Positions 15,601-23,992 of a DNA stretch of 55,163 bases are shown here, piece after piece; the first letter of the stretch is position 1, and each line of letters begins with the position of its first letter. The DNA comes from Aliidiomarina sp047920995. GTDB taxonomy: Bacteria; Pseudomonadota; Gammaproteobacteria; Enterobacterales; Alteromonadaceae. The translations under genes were made by a program, and so were the position numbers. Under the pieces are notes generated by a model. It made no database searches and had not been told where the DNA came from. It saw nothing but the letters and a program-made list of their open reading frames with translations. Where the stretch lies: assembly GCF_047920995.1 (NCBI RefSeq), contig NZ_JBLRWZ010000018.1, positions 1 to 55,163 on the forward strand, given 5' to 3'.

Positions 15601-16824
15601 TTACAGCAACATCGATTGAGCTTTCTTCAGCCCAGCGAACAAGCGTTCAACTTCTTGTTCCGTGTTGTAAATAGAAAATGAAGCCCGCGCTGTGCCTGGC
15701 ACATTTAAACGGCGCATCAGTGGCTGGGCACAATGTTCGCCCGTGCGAATGGCAATGCCTTGGCGATCTAGCAAAAAGCCAATATCGGCAGGGTGAGCGC
15801 CTTCTAGCACAAAGCTTAAGATGGCCACTTTATCTGCCGCTGCGCCTACTACCCGCATTGCCGGCAGCTGTTCAGCTAATTCTAACGCGCGCGCTAACAG
15901 TAATTTCTCGTGCGCTTGCATAGCCACTACATCTTGTGCGGCTAACCAATTCACTGCTGCGCCTAAACCAATAACACCGGCAATATTTGGCGTGCCAGCC
16001 TCTAACCGATTAGGTAGCTCACCCCAGGTAGCATCCTGATAGGTAACACTTGCTATCATTTCACCACCGGTTAACCAAACGGGCCAATCTGCTAATACTG
16101 ATTTACGGCCCCATAATACACCCACACCTGTAGGTGCGAATAGCTTGTGGCCAGAAAATACGTAAAAATCAGCACCTACTGCCTGTACATCAACACCACC
16201 ATGGGCAACGCCTTGGGCACCATCAATTAATACCAGCGCAGCGGGCGCTTTCACGCGTACCTGAGCAGTAAGTTTTTGCACTGCATTTACCGTACCTAGC
16301 GCGTTGGAAATGTGCGGCATCGCCACCATTTTCACGTTTCTGTTCAGTAATGCCGTAAATGCTTCCTCATTCAAGCTACCATCATCAAAAATGGGCGCGA
16401 TTTTTAACGTTGCACCGCTCGCTTTACAGGCTTGTTGCCACGGAATAAGGTTGGCATGGTGTTCAAGCTCAGTAACAATTACTTCATCACCTTCTTGCAA
16501 CCGCTCGCTCATACCTTTGGCAATAATGTTAATGCTTTCGGTAGTACCGCTGGTCCAAATTACTTCCGCTCGGCTACTTGCATTAATAAACGCAGCTACA
16601 TCATCACGGGCTTTTTCATAACGCCGCGTAGCTTCATCAGAAAGCTTATGCGCACCACGGTGCACATTCGAGTTGCACTCGGTATAGAATGCTAAAATTG
16701 CATCTAGCACTGCTTGTGGTTTTTGCGTAGTAGCGGCGTTATCCAAATATACCAGCGGTGAACCATTTACTTGCTGCTGTAAAATTGGGAACTGCGCACG
16801 AATGGCCTCTACATCCCAGCTCAT
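15601..16824 (-). CDS. sufS: SufS group II cysteine desulfurase
   Basis: A 407-residue PLP enzyme that removes sulfur from cysteine to form a persulfide. The PLP lysine is K227 in FSGHKLFAPTG and the catalytic Cys365 lies in RTGEHCAQPLM, with the short loop typical of group II enzymes that need SufE. The N-terminal YLDNAATTQKP and THRGAHKLS-like (VHRGAHKLSDEATRRYE) blocks are standard. It overlaps sufD by four bases (ATGA), so the pair is translationally coupled. Confidence 0.96.
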   Translation of the reverse strand: MSWDVEAIRAQFPILQQQVNGSPLVYLDNAATTQKPQAVLDAILAFYTECNSNVHRGAHKLSDEATRRYEKARDDVAAFINASSRAEVIWTSGTTESINIIAKGMSERLQEGDEVIVTELEHHANLIPWQQACKASGATLKIAPIFDDGSLNEEAFTALLNRNVKMVAMPHISNALGTVNAVQKLTAQVRVKAPAALVLIDGAQGVAHGGVDVQAVGADFYVFSGHKLFAPTGVGVLWGRKSVLADWPVWLTGGEMIASVTYQDATWGELPNRLEAGTPNIAGVIGLGAAVNWLAAQDVVAMQAHEKLLLARALELAEQLPAMRVVGAAADKVAILSFVLEGAHPADIGFLLDRQGIAIRTGEHCAQPLMRRLNVPGTARASFSIYNTEQEVERLFAGLKKAQSMLL

Positions 16825-18098
16825 TCAGCCTCCATCGCCACAAAGCGCTCACGCAAAATCGGCAGTAACCAATCCGCTAAGCTGTGGTTAGGCATTTGCG
16901 TGATTAGCTCCTGAATAAAACCAAAACTAAGCATTACTTTCGCTTGGCTAGCACTGAGCCCGCGCGAACGTAAGTAATACAGTGCTTCTTCATTTATTTC
17001 CGCTACCGTGGCACCGTGAGCACACTGCACGTCATCGGCATAAATTTCTAACTCAGGCTTAGTATTCACGCGCGCACCACGGGTGAGCAACAAATTACGG
17101 TTGTTCAATTCCGCTAACGTTTTCTGCGCATAACGGTGAATATGAATACGCCCGTTGAACACAGCCACGGCTTTATCGCCCACAATACCGCGCGCGTTTT
17201 GCTCAGTAGTGCCATTTGGCACCGCGTGTTCAATCGAACTATGGAGATCAAAATGTTCGTTGGGAGCTAACAAATAAATATTGTTAAATTTCGCAAACGC
17301 ATGCTCTCCGGCATGGTGAATATCCGCATCAATACGCGAGATCTGGCTACCATAGCCTACCAAGGTAGAGTTTAAGCGCGCTTCGTTGTGCAACTGAAAA
17401 TGGCTACCGCCAATGTGAATCACCTTACCGCCATGCAGAGCTAAACGATAGTGTTCAAGCTGCGCTTTATCGCCAATAAGGTATTCTGCAAAAGCCGTAT
17501 TGAATGCCGCCGTATCTGCACCACTTAAAGTAGCACCATGCTCAATAACAACAGCTTTCGCGCCAGCGCCTAAACGCACCAAAATACGGTTATGGCTTTC
17601 TACACCGGCGGTTACATAATTCACGATACGAATAGGTTGCTGCACCTCAGCGCCAGCCGCGATATCAATAATAATCCCTTGCTGCGCCAACGTATCATTC
17701 AGCAAACCAAACAAATGCTTTGCAGGTTTTACCTTAGTGAAAACGGCTTGGGCTACTTCTTTTGCTGGCGCATCGGCGTTGCTAAAACTGCTAACACGCA
17801 CACCACTTGGCAGTTGCAAGGCTTCGATTGCTGTTTGCAATTCGCCATCTACCAACACGATATCCAAGCTATTCAAACCAGCCACGGCAGGTGCATCATC
17901 TTGTTTAACAAGGCCAGAAGCTGAAGTGAGCGCTAACTTATCAAACGCATGCAAAGAGGTGTAACGCCATGCTTCAGTGCGGCGCCCAGGCCATTCTTGC
18001 GTTGCCAATAACGCCAGTGATTCTTTCCGCTGCGGCTGCAGCCAATCATTTACCGCACTGGCTCGTGCAATTGCTTGCGCTAACCACGATTGGCTCAT
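16821..18098 (-). CDS. sufD: SufD, Fe-S scaffold subunit
   Basis: A 425-residue SufD. The N-terminal part has WPGRRTEAWRYTSL; the beta-helix core ends in RIHIHRYAQKTLAELNNRNLLL, then the conserved AHGATVAEINEEALYYLRSRGLS with the histidine implicated in cluster formation at the SufB-SufD interface, and FIQELITQMP near the end. It forms SufBC2D with its neighbours. Four-base overlaps with sufC upstream and sufS downstream point to strict co-translation. Confidence 0.95.
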   Translation of the reverse strand: MSQSWLAQAIARASAVNDWLQPQRKESLALLATQEWPGRRTEAWRYTSLHAFDKLALTSASGLVKQDDAPAVAGLNSLDIVLVDGELQTAIEALQLPSGVRVSSFSNADAPAKEVAQAVFTKVKPAKHLFGLLNDTLAQQGIIIDIAAGAEVQQPIRIVNYVTAGVESHNRILVRLGAGAKAVVIEHGATLSGADTAAFNTAFAEYLIGDKAQLEHYRLALHGGKVIHIGGSHFQLHNEARLNSTLVGYGSQISRIDADIHHAGEHAFAKFNNIYLLAPNEHFDLHSSIEHAVPNGTTEQNARGIVGDKAVAVFNGRIHIHRYAQKTLAELNNRNLLLTRGARVNTKPELEIYADDVQCAHGATVAEINEEALYYLRSRGLSASQAKVMLSFGFIQELITQMPNHSLADWLLPILRERFVAMEAE

Positions 18099-18853
18099 TC
18101 TGCTTTCTCCCCAGCCTTTTCTAACCAGGCATAGCCGGTTTTCTCAACTTCTTTGGCCAGCTCAGGGCCGCCACTTTTAGCAACCTTGCCATCGGCAAGA
18201 ATGTGCACAAAATCCGGCTTAATGTAATCCAACAAACGCTGATAATGGGTAATGATGATAAAGCTGCGCTTGCCATCGCGTTGGCTATTTACGCCATTCG
18301 CCACTACTTGCAATGCATCAACATCCAAACCTGAATCCGATTCATCCAAGATACAAAGCTTCGGCTCTAACAAAATCATTTGCATAATTTCGTTACGCTT
18401 CTTCTCACCACCAGAAAAGCCTTCGTTTACACCGCGCTTCAAGAAATCCAGTGGCAAGTTCACTTGCTTGGCTGCTGCTTTCGCTTTCTTTAAAAACTCC
18501 GCTGCACTTAACGATTCTTCGCCACGCGCTTTGCGCATTACATTCACAGATTCTTTCATGAATTCCATGTTGCTTACGCCAGGAATCTCTACCGGGTATT
18601 GGAATGCTAAAAACAATCCGGCTTGAGCGCGCTCTTCAACTTCCAGATCCAACAAATTGGTACCGGAAAAATCAATGTTACCAGCGCTAGCTTCATAACC
18701 ATCGCGGCCTGATAACACATACCCGAGGGTACTTTTACCAGCGCCATTTGGGCCCATAATCGCATGAACTTCGCCCGGCCCAACTTCAAGATTTAAACCT
18801 TTTAAAATGTTCTGGTCTTCTACATTCGCATGCAGGTTTTTAATCGATAGCAT
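18095..18853 (-). CDS. sufC: SufC, Fe-S assembly ATPase
   Basis: A 252-residue ABC-type ATPase. Walker A is GPNGAGKST (about residues 34-42), the signature is EGFSGGEKKRNEI, Walker B is LCILDESDSGLD, and the H-loop lies in FIIITHYQRLLDYI. ATP binding and hydrolysis drive conformational change of the SufB-SufD scaffold. It starts three bases after the sufB stop. Confidence 0.96.
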   Translation of the reverse strand: MLSIKNLHANVEDQNILKGLNLEVGPGEVHAIMGPNGAGKSTLGYVLSGRDGYEASAGNIDFSGTNLLDLEVEERAQAGLFLAFQYPVEIPGVSNMEFMKESVNVMRKARGEESLSAAEFLKKAKAAAKQVNLPLDFLKRGVNEGFSGGEKKRNEIMQMILLEPKLCILDESDSGLDVDALQVVANGVNSQRDGKRSFIIITHYQRLLDYIKPDFVHILADGKVAKSGGPELAKEVEKTGYAWLEKAGEKAE

Positions 18854-18856
18854 TAC

Positions 18857-20293
18857 TTACCCCACTGAGCCTTCTAAACTGATTTCCAATAACTTACCGG
18901 CCTCAACCGCAAATTCCATAGGTAACTCTTTGAATACTTCTTTACAGAAGCCATTCACAATAAGCGATACCGCTTTCTCTGCATCCATTCCGCGTTGCTT
19001 GCATAAAAAGAGCTGATCATCACTCACCTTCGAGGTGGTTGCTTCATGTTCAACAATGGCGGAAGGGTTGCTGCTCTCAATGTACGGAAAGGTATGCGCC
19101 CCACACTGATCGCCAATTAACAGTGAATCACACTCGGTAAAATTACGGGCGCCATCAGCATTTGGCCCCATGCGCACCAAACCGCGGTACGCGTTACTAC
19201 TGCGCCCCGCTGAAATACCCTTGGAAATAATGGTTGATTTGGTATTTTTACCTAAGTGAATCATCTTCGTGCCAGTATCGGCTTGCTGCATGCCGCGGGT
19301 AAGGGCTACCGAATAGAATTCGCCAACACTATTATCGCCTTTCAGAATACAGCTTGGGTATTTCCAAGTAACCGCTGAACCCGTTTCTACTTGGGTCCAA
19401 GAAATCTTGGCATTCTTCTCGCAAATACCACGCTTGGTTACGAAGTTGTAGATACCGCCTTTACCGTTTTCATCACCTGGATACCAGTTTTGTACGGTTG
19501 AGTACTTAATTTCTGCATCATCTAAAGCCACTAACTCAACCACCGCCGCATGGAGCTGATTTTCATCGCGCTGAGGTGCGGTACAACCTTCCAAGTAGCT
19601 AACGTAGCTGCCCTCTTCGGCAATAATGAGTGTACGTTCAAACTGCCCAGTATTCAGCTCGTTAATACGGAAATAGGTAGAGAGTTCCATTGGGCTACGT
19701 ACACCTTTTGGAATGTATACAAAGGAGCCATCGGTAAACACAGCTGAATTCAACGCAGCAAAAAAGTTATCGGCCCGTGGAACAACGGTGCCAAGGTATT
19801 TCTTCACTAACTCTGGATATTTTTTAATGGCTTCGGAAATGGGGCAAAAGATTACGCCCGCTTCTTCCAGCTTCGCGCGGAAGGTAGTTACCACCGATAC
19901 CGAATCGAACACGGCATCTACCGCAACACCCGCGAGCATCTCTTGCTCATGCAGTGGGATACCTAGTTTTTCATAGGTGCGCAGTAATTCCGGATCTACT
20001 TCAGCAAGCGATTGCGGCTTATCTTTCATACTTTTCGGTGCCGAATAGTATGAAATTGATTGGTAATCAATTAAATCATAGCCGATATGTGCCCAATCTG
20101 GTTCAGGCATCTTCTTCCAAAGTTCAAATGCGCGCAAGCGCCATTCGAGCATCCACTCGGGCTCTTCTTTCATTGCAGAAATGTGCCGAATCACATCTTC
20201 ACTGAGGCCTGGCGGCAAAGTGTCTGATGCAATATCAGAAATAAAGCCGGCTTCATATTTTCGCGCGATGGCCTGGTCGATTTGTTCACTCAT
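18857..20293 (-). CDS. sufB: SufB, Fe-S scaffold subunit
   Basis: A 478-residue SufB, the first gene of the operon. Typical blocks are YDLIDYQSISYYSAPK, FVYIPKGVRSPMELSTYFRIN, YLEGCTAPQRDENQLHAAVVELVAL, MIHLGKNTKSTIISKGISAGR and a terminal VSDDQLFLCKQRGMD with the conserved Cys. It assembles the nascent cluster in the SufBC2D complex. No iscR/sufR regulator gene lies in front of it here, although an IscR-type site overlaps the promoter. A weak AGGT site precedes the ATG. Confidence 0.97.
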   Translation of the reverse strand: MSEQIDQAIARKYEAGFISDIASDTLPPGLSEDVIRHISAMKEEPEWMLEWRLRAFELWKKMPEPDWAHIGYDLIDYQSISYYSAPKSMKDKPQSLAEVDPELLRTYEKLGIPLHEQEMLAGVAVDAVFDSVSVVTTFRAKLEEAGVIFCPISEAIKKYPELVKKYLGTVVPRADNFFAALNSAVFTDGSFVYIPKGVRSPMELSTYFRINELNTGQFERTLIIAEEGSYVSYLEGCTAPQRDENQLHAAVVELVALDDAEIKYSTVQNWYPGDENGKGGIYNFVTKRGICEKNAKISWTQVETGSAVTWKYPSCILKGDNSVGEFYSVALTRGMQQADTGTKMIHLGKNTKSTIISKGISAGRSSNAYRGLVRMGPNADGARNFTECDSLLIGDQCGAHTFPYIESSNPSAIVEHEATTSKVSDDQLFLCKQRGMDAEKAVSLIVNGFCKEVFKELPMEFAVEAGKLLEISLEGSVG

Positions 20294-20328
20294 GATAAAC
20301 CTACTTAGTTTCTATCAAGGATGCCTGA

Positions 20329-20357
20329 ATTATATATTACCCGAGTATTTCACTCAA
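20329..20357 (-). promoter_or_regulatory. Sigma70-type promoter of the suf operon
   Basis: On the minus strand TTGAGT (20352-20357) and a perfect TATAAT (20329-20334) are separated by exactly 17 bases. The expected start is near 20322, giving a leader of about 29 bases before sufB. Confidence 0.85.
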
Positions 20358-20361
20358 GTAT
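20336..20361 (-). promoter_or_regulatory. IscR type 1-like operator overlapping the suf promoter
   Basis: Read on the minus strand the site begins ATACTTGAGT, continues through GAAATACTC and ends GGGTAAT. It agrees with the published E. coli-type IscR type 1 consensus (ATASYYGACTRWWWYAGTCRRSTAT) at 22 of 25 positions. It covers the -35 element and most of the spacer, so binding of holo-IscR would repress transcription when clusters are plentiful. The regulator gene is not in this window. Confidence 0.8.
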
Positions 20362-20524
20362 TAAGCGGCGCATATTGCTCGCGCGCCAAAAAGGCCAATT
20401 TAAGCGTATAAACCACATCAATTGTAAAAGGTTTGTAGAATATTCACGTGCCAGCAAAAAATGGTGCTTATTGTACCATTAAATGGGCATTTTAGTTTAC
20501 TTTCAGAAAGGAATTAAGCGCAGA

Positions 20525-20553
20525 AGTGGCAACCAACAATGCTGGTTACCACT
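20525..20553. promoter_or_regulatory. Inverted repeat upstream of the Na+/Pi transporter gene
   Basis: Arms AGTGGCAACCA (20525-20535) and TGGTTACCACT (20543-20553) pair except for one A-C mismatch, with a seven-base loop. No T run follows on either strand, so an operator or a transcript hairpin is more likely than a terminator. It lies about 260 bases before the transporter start. Confidence 0.4.
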
Positions 20554-20813
20554 CTTGGAGTAGGTGTATGCCAGAGCAAAGTAGTTAACTGAAGAGCCCA
20601 ATCGTTGAACATTCCTCGTAGTATTACAAATTTATGAAGTTAATATGGCGGAATGTGCAGTTTATGCTTTTTCTCACTGCAACTTCATGGATATAATGGC
20701 GGCTCAATTAACCAATAGAGCAGAGCTCGGCGCAGTAAATTTACGATTTGTTGAGGGATTCACCGATCTTGCCGTTCAACGAATCAATACTGTTCTGAAT
20801 CTAATAAGAGCCT

Positions 20814-22550
20814 ATGTCCTACTCATTTTTTGATTTTCTACAATTAATCGGTTCATTGGGTATTTTCATTTTTGGAATGAAGATTTTCAGTGAAGGGCTA
20901 CAAAAAATTGCTGGCAGCCGCTTAAAAGGCATTCTCGGCGGCATGACCCAGAACAGAATATCCGGTGTGGTTACTGGCTTCGCAACCACCGCTATTACCC
21001 AATCCTCCACTACCACAACGGTTATGGCAGTAAGTTTCGTAAACGCTGGTTTGCTTACCTTTGTGCAATCCACCGGTGTGATTATGGGGGCCAATATTGG
21101 TACTACCATCACCGCTTGGATGGTGGCAATTTTTGGCTTTAAAACACAGATTACCCCCATCGCCCTGGCCGTAATTGGTATTTTCTTCGCTTTCTTGTTT
21201 TCCGGTAATAGCCGCTTACGCAATATTGCCGAAACTATGGTTGGCTTTGGTATCTTGTTTATTGGTCTCGAGTTTATTAAAGGCTCAGTGCCAGATATCA
21301 ATGCCAATCCAGAGATTTTCGCCTTTTTAGACAGTTACACTGATTATGGGTTTCTTTCGCTCATATTGTTTGTAGTTGTTGGTGCGGTTCTTACCTTACT
21401 TACCCAAAGTTCCTCGGCTGCCACCGCCATTACCTTGGTAATGCTCTTCGAAGGATGGGTGCCGTTCCCCATCGCTGCCGCCATGATCTTAGGTGAAAAT
21501 ATTGGTACCACCGTAACCGCCAATATTGCCGCATTAGTAGGCAATGTGCATGCGAAAAGGGCGGCACGATTCCACTTCTTCTTCAATATTATTGGTGTGA
21601 TTTGGATGCTCGTGCTTATCTACCCATTCCTGCACTTGATGGATATTGCCATCCAGTACTTCTTCGCAACTGATGTATCCGTAATGGGAACTACCGCAGA
21701 AGCACGAACCAACGGTACCTTAGCGCTATCGCTGTTCCATACATCGTTTAATATTCTCAACGTGCTCTTGCTGTTTGCCTTTGTGCCCATGTTGGTGCGG
21801 TTTGTGGAATATATTCAGCCGGATCGTGGTGGCGAAGATGAAGAGTTCCACTTGCGCTATATCAGCGCGGGGCCAATGACATCACCAGGCTTCTCTGTTG
21901 AGCAGGCGCATAAAGAAGCCCAGCAAATGGGTGATATCATCGAGAAGATGCATCATTCAGTGCAAGAGCTATTGTTTGATCCAAAAGCAGATAGAGCCAA
22001 GCTGGTTGATAAGATTCATAAATATGAAGAAACCACAGATCAAATTGAAGTGGAAATTTCTGATTATTTAGTACGTATCAGTGAACATACTAACTTGGAA
22101 CACTCGCTTACCGAGCGTATTCGTTTCATGCAAACCATGATTAATGATATGGAGCGTATCGCTGATATCTATTATCAAATCGCTAAACTTACTGAGCGTT
22201 TCGATGAATCAAGCTCAAGTTGGCCAGAAGTGGCATCAAGTGAAATGGCGGAAATGCTGGAAGCCGTTGGTAAAGCGATTGTAATCATGCAAGAGAACCT
22301 TGCCGCGAACTCAGGTAATGCAAACCTTGATAAAGCGCTGGTTGCAGAACAACACGTAGATGCCACGCGCGATCAATATCGTGATACACACTACGCCCGT
22401 TTAGAAGCAGGCGAGTATGCGGCGCGGGCCGGGGTTATTTTCATTGATATGCTCAACCGTTTAGAGCGTATTGGTGATCACATTCTTAACGTGAATGAAT
22501 CGGCTGCAGGCCGCCGTTTAAAAGCAGTGCGCACCGATGGTGATGATTAA
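20814..22550 (+). CDS. Na+/Pi cotransporter family protein with PhoU-like tail
   Basis: A 578-residue membrane protein of the NptA/PNaS family. Two inverted repeats each carry the QSS motif: TTAITQSSTTTTVMAVSFVNAG near residue 60 and LTLLTQSSSAATAITLVML near 195, along with GANIGTT and GENIGTTVTANIAAL. About eight hydrophobic segments fill residues 1-345. The C-terminal 200 residues are a cytoplasmic PhoU-like helical domain (DKIHKYEETTDQIEVEISDYL, IRFMQTMINDMERIADIYY, RLERIGDHILNV). It imports phosphate with sodium. It stands alone between the suf promoter region and convergent prpF, and ends at two terminator-like hairpins. Confidence 0.92.
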   Translation: MSYSFFDFLQLIGSLGIFIFGMKIFSEGLQKIAGSRLKGILGGMTQNRISGVVTGFATTAITQSSTTTTVMAVSFVNAGLLTFVQSTGVIMGANIGTTITAWMVAIFGFKTQITPIALAVIGIFFAFLFSGNSRLRNIAETMVGFGILFIGLEFIKGSVPDINANPEIFAFLDSYTDYGFLSLILFVVVGAVLTLLTQSSSAATAITLVMLFEGWVPFPIAAAMILGENIGTTVTANIAALVGNVHAKRAARFHFFFNIIGVIWMLVLIYPFLHLMDIAIQYFFATDVSVMGTTAEARTNGTLALSLFHTSFNILNVLLLFAFVPMLVRFVEYIQPDRGGEDEEFHLRYISAGPMTSPGFSVEQAHKEAQQMGDIIEKMHHSVQELLFDPKADRAKLVDKIHKYEETTDQIEVEISDYLVRISEHTNLEHSLTERIRFMQTMINDMERIADIYYQIAKLTERFDESSSSWPEVASSEMAEMLEAVGKAIVIMQENLAANSGNANLDKALVAEQHVDATRDQYRDTHYARLEAGEYAARAGVIFIDMLNRLERIGDHILNVNESAAGRRLKAVRTDGDD

Positions 22551-22596
22551 CCACTAGCGTGGATACAGCAGCCCTGTATATCAACCTAGTTCAAGT

Positions 22597-22622
22597 AAAG
22601 GAGCGCTTCGGTGCTTCTTTTT
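22597..22622 (+). terminator. Terminator after the Na+/Pi transporter gene
   Basis: A hairpin with a TTCG tetraloop: AAAGGAGCGC pairs with GTGCTTCTTT (two G-T pairs), followed by more T. It lies about 50 bases beyond the stop codon. Confidence 0.75.
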
Positions 22623-22658
22623 GTTAGCATCGGCCACTCATTGTTAGCAACAGCCACG

Positions 22659-22693
22659 AAAAAAGGAGGCGCTATATGGCAACCTCCTTTTTG
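22659..22693. terminator. Bidirectional terminator between convergent transporter and prpF
   Basis: AAAAAGGAGG (22660-22669) and CCTCCTTTTT (22683-22692) form a 10-base stem with a 13-base loop. T runs follow on both strands, so it can end the prp operon from one side and back up the transporter terminator from the other. Confidence 0.85.
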
Positions 22694-22727
22694 CTTTTCT
22701 TACTGCATCACTAAAGCGTTCTATACC

Positions 22728-23903
22728 CTAGATATTAATAGGCGGAATTCGTACCCAACCTTCCATCAACACCCGCGCGCTGCGGCTCATGATTGCTTTA
22801 GTAACCTGCCAATTGCCTGCTACTTGCTTTGCTTCTGCGCCTACCCGTAACGTACCAGAAGGATGGCCAAAGGTAACGGCAGTACGATCACCGCCACCAG
22901 CGGCTAAGTTAACTAAAGTGCCCGGTACCGCCGCAGCAGTGCCAATTGCCACTGCCGCAGTGCCCATCATGGCATGGTGCAGTTTACCCATAGAAAGTGC
23001 ACGCACATTCAGATCGATATCCGCAGCATTAATATTTTTGCCACTCGAAGAAACATAACTTGCCGGCGGAGCTACAAACGCGATCTTCGGTGTATGCTGG
23101 CGAGCCTCGGCTTCACTCACATCACTAATTAAGCCCATTTGTAATGCGCCATAGGCCCGTAACTTTTCGAAAAACGCCAATGCTTCTGGGTTTTCGTTAA
23201 TGGCACCTTGCAATTCAGTACCCAGATACCCGATATCAGCGGCATTCACAAAAATAGTGGGAATGCCGGCGTTAATCATGGTTGCTTTAAAAGTGCCCAT
23301 GTTCGGCACATGCAAATCATCGATTAAGTTACCGGTAGGGAACATCGCTCCTTCGCCATCGGCAGGATCAAGAAACTCAATCGGCACTTCTGCAGCTGGA
23401 AAAGTAACCCCATCCAGCTCAAAATCACCAGTTTCTTGCACTTCACCATTACTAATGGGCACATGGGCAATAATGGTTTTCTTGATATTTGCCTGCCAAA
23501 TCCGTACCACGGCAGTGCCATTTTCAGGCACCCGGTTGCGATCTACTAAACCACTGCTTACGGCGAACGAGCCTACCGCAGAGGTTAGGTTGCCGCAGTT
23601 ACCGCTCCAATCGATAAATGCTTTATCAATAGCTACTTGGCCAAATAAATAATCCACATCGTGATTGGCTTGGCTGCTCGGTGACAAGATCACAGTTTTA
23701 CTAGTACTAGACGTAGCACCACCCATACCATCGGTATGCTTACCATATGGATCCGGCGAGCCAATTACCCTTAGTAACATTGCATCACGCTCCGGCCCCG
23801 GTTGCTGTGCAGCCGTTGGTAAATCAGCAAGGCGGAAAAACACACCTTTACTGGTACCGCCACGCATATAAGTGGCGGGAATCTTAATTTGCGGTTTATG
23901 CAT
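22728..23903 (-). CDS. prpF: PrpF 2-methylaconitate cis-trans isomerase
   Basis: A 391-residue PrpF of the diaminopimelate-epimerase-like fold. Characteristic blocks are ATYMRGGTSKGVFF at the N-terminus, SPDPYGKHTDGMGGATSSTSK, WSGNCGNLTSAVG with the conserved Cys, and MGKLHHAMMGTAAVAIGTAA. It isomerises the trans-methylaconitate made by AcnD so that aconitase can hydrate it to 2-methylisocitrate. It is the last gene of the prp operon, 89 bases behind acnD with a hairpin between them, and ends before a shared terminator. Confidence 0.95.
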   Translation of the reverse strand: MHKPQIKIPATYMRGGTSKGVFFRLADLPTAAQQPGPERDAMLLRVIGSPDPYGKHTDGMGGATSSTSKTVILSPSSQANHDVDYLFGQVAIDKAFIDWSGNCGNLTSAVGSFAVSSGLVDRNRVPENGTAVVRIWQANIKKTIIAHVPISNGEVQETGDFELDGVTFPAAEVPIEFLDPADGEGAMFPTGNLIDDLHVPNMGTFKATMINAGIPTIFVNAADIGYLGTELQGAINENPEALAFFEKLRAYGALQMGLISDVSEAEARQHTPKIAFVAPPASYVSSSGKNINAADIDLNVRALSMGKLHHAMMGTAAVAIGTAAAVPGTLVNLAAGGGDRTAVTFGHPSGTLRVGAEAKQVAGNWQVTKAIMSRSARVLMEGWVRIPPINI

Positions 23904-23940
23904 CTAGCTATCCTCTACGCATGTGCTTGCAAAAGCGATA

Positions 23941-23969
23941 AGCGGCTGGGCATTAGCAGCCCAACCGCT
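23941..23969 (-). promoter_or_regulatory. Hairpin in the acnD-prpF junction
   Basis: AGCGGCTGGGC (23941-23951) pairs with 23959-23969 over 11 positions with one G-T pair and a seven-base loop, about 20 bases beyond the acnD stop. On the transcript strand it is followed only by TATCGCTTTTG, so it may be a weak attenuator or an mRNA-stability element. Confidence 0.55.
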
Positions 23970-23992
23970 CATAGGGTGCACACCTTGTTACG

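Larger units (their letters stand above)
20294..20813. other. Divergent intergenic region between sufB and the Na+/Pi transporter gene
   Basis: About 520 bases. The sufB side holds the promoter and IscR-like box listed separately. Beyond that is a hairpin at 20525-20553 and AT-rich sequence leading to the transporter gene. A 62-codon frame at 20645-20833 overlaps the transporter start in another frame and has no family resemblance or ribosome site, so I do not call it a gene. No tRNA or clear riboswitch is seen. Confidence 0.6.

Noticed and set aside
20645..20833. 62-codon frame before the Na+/Pi transporter
   Set aside because: It overlaps the transporter start out of frame, has no ribosome site and matches no family.
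23200..23652. 150-codon plus-strand frame opposite prpF
   Set aside because: It is a shadow of prpF, with Ser/Pro/Thr-rich composition typical of antisense frames.
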